From Cercis canadensis (taxonomy: Eukaryota > Streptophyta > Magnoliopsida > Fabales > Fabaceae): a stretch of DNA of 64,000 bases. The notes beneath the pieces are model-generated. The model had not been told where the DNA came from. It did no database searches and saw only the letters and a list, made by a program, of their open reading frames with translations. Below are positions 60,164 to 64,000 of this stretch, piece after piece. The translations under genes were made by a program, and so were the position numbers. Where the stretch lies: positions 565,238 through 629,237 of the forward strand of contig QAOA01001288.1 of assembly GCA_003255065.1 (NCBI GenBank). The letters are read 5' to 3'. The stretch's first letter is position 1. Each line of letters starts with the position of its first letter.

Positions 60164-62589
60164 ATGGCTAACAACCAATATAATCACGAGGAGTCAAATC
60201 CTCTTCTCCAACAAGCTCAACAAGAAGACAAGAAACCCAACAAGCATTCCAACTCTAAAACCCCGGAAGCGCCCGCGGCGTTGAAATCTTTGGCCTTTGA
60301 ACCTGCTATTTGTAATGGGTATGGTTGGACCGCCGATGGGCTCCCCTTAGGACATGGGAGCGTGGTGGGCGAGCCCATGGGTCGGACTCAATGGAATTCA
60401 AGCCTTTGCGCCTGTCTCGGTCGCAACGATGAGTTCTGCAGTAGCGATCTTGAAGTTTGTAAGTATTTTTCTTAATATGCATTCAGTTTGGGAGAATTTG
60501 TTAATTGGGCAATATGAGATCATGGATTGTCTGTTTTTGTGTTTTAATGAGCTCACTTGTGCTGTATGTTCATTCTTTATCTTTGGCATATCGAATTTCA
60601 CATTCAAGCAAAATAAGAAATCAGAAAAACAAGGATAATAATTGAATTTCATTAATGATAACAATTTATCTGATATATGGTGAGAACTATTAGTGGCGGG
60701 TGACACGTCCATTTTCCTTTTTGATGAGGATAACATGTCAATGGCCTATGGGGTATATTTCCTATAACATGTGCTTTCATGCGAACTTGTCTTCCATTTG
60801 ACTGCATGAAGGTTTGTGCTTTTATGTTTTCATATATAATTGTGAGGGCGATAATCTTAAAAGTTCAGTCTTTCAACAAAATTCAGCCGCGGAAAGCTCA
60901 GCTATGAGTTGTATAGTTGAATCTATATTCTATATTTCTCACATGGTTCACGAAGTGGAATTAGATTTTCCTAAATCAGAGTGGGAGGCAGAACATTGGT
61001 GCTACTGTTCTCTTTTAATGCAAAAAACTAGTGTTTTTCCATCTGGGTTCTTAAAATCTTTTTATGCTTATTTGAACTGTGACATGGACTAGGCCTTCTT
61101 GGGAGTGTGGCTCCTTGTGTGCTGTATGGGAGTAATGTTGAGAGGCTTGGATCTGCTCCTGGGACATTTGCCAATCATTGTTTGCCTTACTCTGGTCTGT
61201 ATATGATTGGGAATTCCTGTTTTGGTTGGAACTGTCTTGCTCCATGGTTTTCCTATCCTAGCCGTACTGCTATTCGTCAAAAATTCAACTTAGAGGCAAG
61301 TTGCTATTATCTGGTCTCCATGTTTATATGTTTACTTTCTGTATTAAATTGACATAACTCCAAAAATGTCTTCATGTTGACTTTATTTTAAGTGATCAAA
61401 CTCTTTTTAAACCCCTTTATATTTGAGCTACAGAGAATGGATATCAACATTAGACATGACATAACTAAAACATAACTGAACATGCAAAAAATCCTGAAAG
61501 CATAGATCATGACACAGTAGGAGCATTGCAATATGTAAGTAAAGGAGGTTTTGTACGTTTTCATGCACTTTTGGATTTCTTGATCTTTCTAAACTATCAA
61601 ATAAGCTATCTGTAGAACTGAAATTACAGTACTGCATGATATTATTACGTAGTGTCTCTAAATAATGGTTCTAAACTTCAAATTCTAAAGTGGACTACGT
61701 GTCATATACTTGGATTTTTTGTTGTAATCGTGAACTTGTACCAAGTCAAAACATGGTGACATCCATTTCATGTATTAATCAGCAGCTTCTTCTTGTGAAG
61801 ACATTATTGTTTGTGTCATATACTAAGAAAATGCTCCTCTCCATATTGATAGCGTCACATCAAAAAAGGGTTTCATACTGCAGTAAATAGCTAATATTTT
61901 GTTAACTTGTGGGGTAGAGAGCAACTTGGCTTCTTTGTATGTAAATTTTGAAGGGAGTGGGTAATTTGGTTAATTTGCATGAAGTTTTGTTCACTTTAGC
62001 TGAAGTGTTCCGTATGAAATTTATTGCTTCAAATTAAACGAGCTGTCCTACTCTTCTCACTTATTAGACGGAGAGCTATGCTACTTGCATGTTCTTTATA
62101 TCTTTTAGGTCTTGATGAAATGGGAAGTATGAGAAACTTATGAAACAGCTGCCTACACAAGGTCCACATACCACATAAGTGAATTCAAGATTGAATTGAA
62201 GTGTGATTCTGTGTGGAATGCTGTGCCTTCCTCCCTCTTTCTTTCTTCCAATAATTTATGTATCTATCTGTCTCTCACTCGCACTCCCCCACAAACTCAT
62301 CACAATAGGTATATTCATTGAACGAATTTTTGTCATCTTTTGTTATCAGGGAACTTGTGAGGCATTTAATAGGTCATGTGGGTGCTGCGGAAGTTTTTTG
62401 GAAGATGAGGTGCAGCGTGAACATTGTGAGTCAACCTGTGACCTTGCCACTCATGTTTTCTGTCATGCTTGTGCTCTCTGCCAAGAAGGTCGTGAGCTCC
62501 GTCGGAGGCTACCTCATCCTGGGTTTAATGCTCAACCAGTCTTGGTTATGATTCCCCCAGCCGAGCAGTCCATGGGCCGTGGGACTTGA
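60164..62589 (+). CDS. PLAC8-domain protein (cell number regulator-like)
   Basis: Cys-rich PLAC8 proteins sit in membranes and affect organ size or metal transport; the role of this one is not evident. Exons 60164-60458, 61093-61295 and 62350-62589 join to 738 bases (245 residues). The N-terminal ~45 residues are polar (MANNQYNHEESNPLLQQ), followed by CNGYGWTADGLPLGHGS and MGRTQWNSSLCACLG. The PLAC8 core follows: VAPCVLYGSNVERLG, GWNCLAPWF, CGCCGSFLEDEVQREHCE, and CHACALCQEGRELRRR near the C-terminus. Intron two has a GC donor with the full consensus (GAG|GCAAGT) and an AG acceptor; the GT alternative would break the frame. The frame is open upstream of 60164, but the first ATG there gives the family-like MANN start. 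Confidence 0.9.
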
Positions 62590-64000
62590 AAACGTTTATT
62601 CTTCCTCATCTTGAAAGTGCTATTGCTGTATGTTACTGTTGTCTTCATATGATTGTAGGACCATGTTAAACTTTTTATGTGAATTATCCAAACAGCAACT
62701 GAAGAAGATCTTGGTTCTGCATATCTGGTATAATAAAATACAAACTTTATGAGAATGTCAGTTTGGCTATGTACTGGTTTGTAATTCATGATATTCGTAA
62801 ATATACCTCATTGTATTTTAGACTGGAATGATATGCAAGGAATTTTCTTTCTGTGTTTATGTCAATTTTTTAGTTCATTGAGCAGAATTACGCGAATGTG
62901 TTACATCAATCGTGGGGTAATATTAAATTCATTAAGTGGTAATTTTTTCTTCAGTGCTAGCCTTAGAGAGTATGTAATGTAAACCATTTCTAATTCTTAC
63001 GTTTTGATGCAGCCTAAACTAAGAGGTTGTATGACACCAATTGAAATCACTATCGCACATTCGCACCCAATAATCTGTTAGAACACCATCGAGAACCACT
63101 CTTGTCCCCAGTTGATTGGTGACTTACTTCTCAACCTCGAAGGTTATTTTCTAGCTTTCACAGAAAATCAGGAATCTCCTATGGAGAAACAGCGAATATC
63201 TTGCTCTTAATTCTAATCATATTGCACTATAGAGGCAAGAAAGTGTGGGATTAGCTATTGTGAATTGGGTGTTTTAGCTTTGAATCTTTTTAGTGATAAA
63301 ACATTTCTGCAGTACAGTTGTATTAACGAAGTCAATCTTGTATGTTGGTGAAGCTGGGAGCTAAAGTGCTGAACTTATGTTCTCGGTACTAAATCTGCAT
63401 CTTTATTTTCTGTTCCTTTCTTGCTGAAAAATCACTTTTGTTAATTCATCTGCTTACATTTGTTTTGGTACGGTTTCCAACCCTTTTGTTTTTTGGCCAT
63501 GTGGGGTTTCCACGTTTATTTCTTGTTCTTTGGTGGAAGCTTCTTTAGAAATAATAGTCGTACAAATAGGTAAAATACAGAATTTTCAATTAGGAGTAAA
63601 AAGGAAGGAAACGAATTATTAATTTCAATCATACCTTGTACCCAAAATAAAAGTAAGTAAACAGAATTTCATATTCTAGATTGTTCTTTTGATAGAATAT
63701 TTTAGAATTTTATGACTAATTATTCAATATTGATATCATCTCACAATCAAAATTGATAATTGAAATGATTTGCAATGTTATTTTACATCTTTTCCTGAAA
63801 GTGTATACAAAAGAAAACTGGTGGCCTGACATCCTCTGAAATTTCGCCTACAAAAGGGTAAAGATATAAAGGTGTGATGATAAAAAGGGATCTACACTTT
63901 CTTTTGGGTCAGCGATTGTTCAAATTTAATAGCCCTTCTCCTTGCGAGCAACGTCGCAGCATCATCTAATCCTAATTCTCCAATCCAACCCTTTCATACC
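62590..64000. other. PLAC8 3' flank to window end
   Basis: Includes the PLAC8 3' UTR. No complete gene. The last ~120 bases become less AT-rich and C-rich, as in plant leaders, so another gene may begin just beyond the window. Confidence 0.45.

Noticed and set aside
60398..60736. 112-residue minus-strand frame across PLAC8 exon one and intron one
   Set aside because: Antisense to a supported exon and running into intron sequence.
1..64000. CRISPR arrays, bacterial operons, prophage or viral genes
   Set aside because: None seen; the gene structure is that of a plant nuclear genome. I saw no convincing tRNA or rRNA gene by eye, but a tRNA scan was not possible.

Overview
The window is nuclear DNA from a flowering plant, most likely a eudicot. 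Genes are split by GT-AG introns of roughly 75 to 1,980 bases. Intergenic DNA is very AT-rich and full of short foldback (MITE-like) repeats. The protein families are plant-specific: L-type lectin receptor kinase, plastid-type Cys glutathione peroxidase, POLAR-like polarity protein, PLAC8 protein. A rosid, possibly Citrus-like, fits the impression of the proteins, but the species is not proven here. It is a draft assembly: one 852-base N run and seven single-N joins, two of which flank false haplotype duplications.

Layout, left to right. 1-2214: repeats. 2215-8121 (-): a ten-exon PP2C phosphatase, with 5' leader sequence probably reaching about 9.7 kb. 12631-17060 (+): chloroplast-type glutathione peroxidase, six exons, divergent from the PP2C. 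18268-20903 (+): folate-biopterin transporter family MFS protein. 22619-25603 (+): Enhancer of rudimentary homolog. 27759-32251 (-): a 774-residue protein with four tandem Myb/SANT-like units. 34997-37006 (+): intronless L-type lectin receptor kinase. 37.9-40.7 kb: a repeat family with GGGGG/CCCCC ends, containing the N gap and abutting a truncated, frameshifted COG6 copy (40684-41431, -). 42309-45301 (+): POLAR-like coiled-coil protein. 48148-49170 (+): basic/acidic protein resembling syringolide-induced 14-1-1 proteins. 54088-54549 (+): small secreted peptide precursor. 55-59.8 kb: dense foldback repeats. 60164-62589 (+): PLAC8-domain protein. 62590-64000: no complete gene.

The genes do not form a pathway. 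They are independent plant genes, but two neighbour pairs match gene order I recall from Arabidopsis: PP2C beside plastid GPX (At4g31860/At4g31870 and At2g25070/At2g25080), and FBT beside ER (At5g10820/At5g10810). I found no clearly new multi-gene system. The best leads are the unrecognised DY-motif peptide precursor, the exon-pair expansion in the Myb/SANT-like gene, two GC-AG introns (one stop-free and in frame), a four-run G-tract repeat just upstream of a start codon, and a truncated COG6 copy ending exactly at a repeat terminus. All exon boundaries were read by eye from splice sites, reading phase and family similarity, and every multi-exon model closes in frame.
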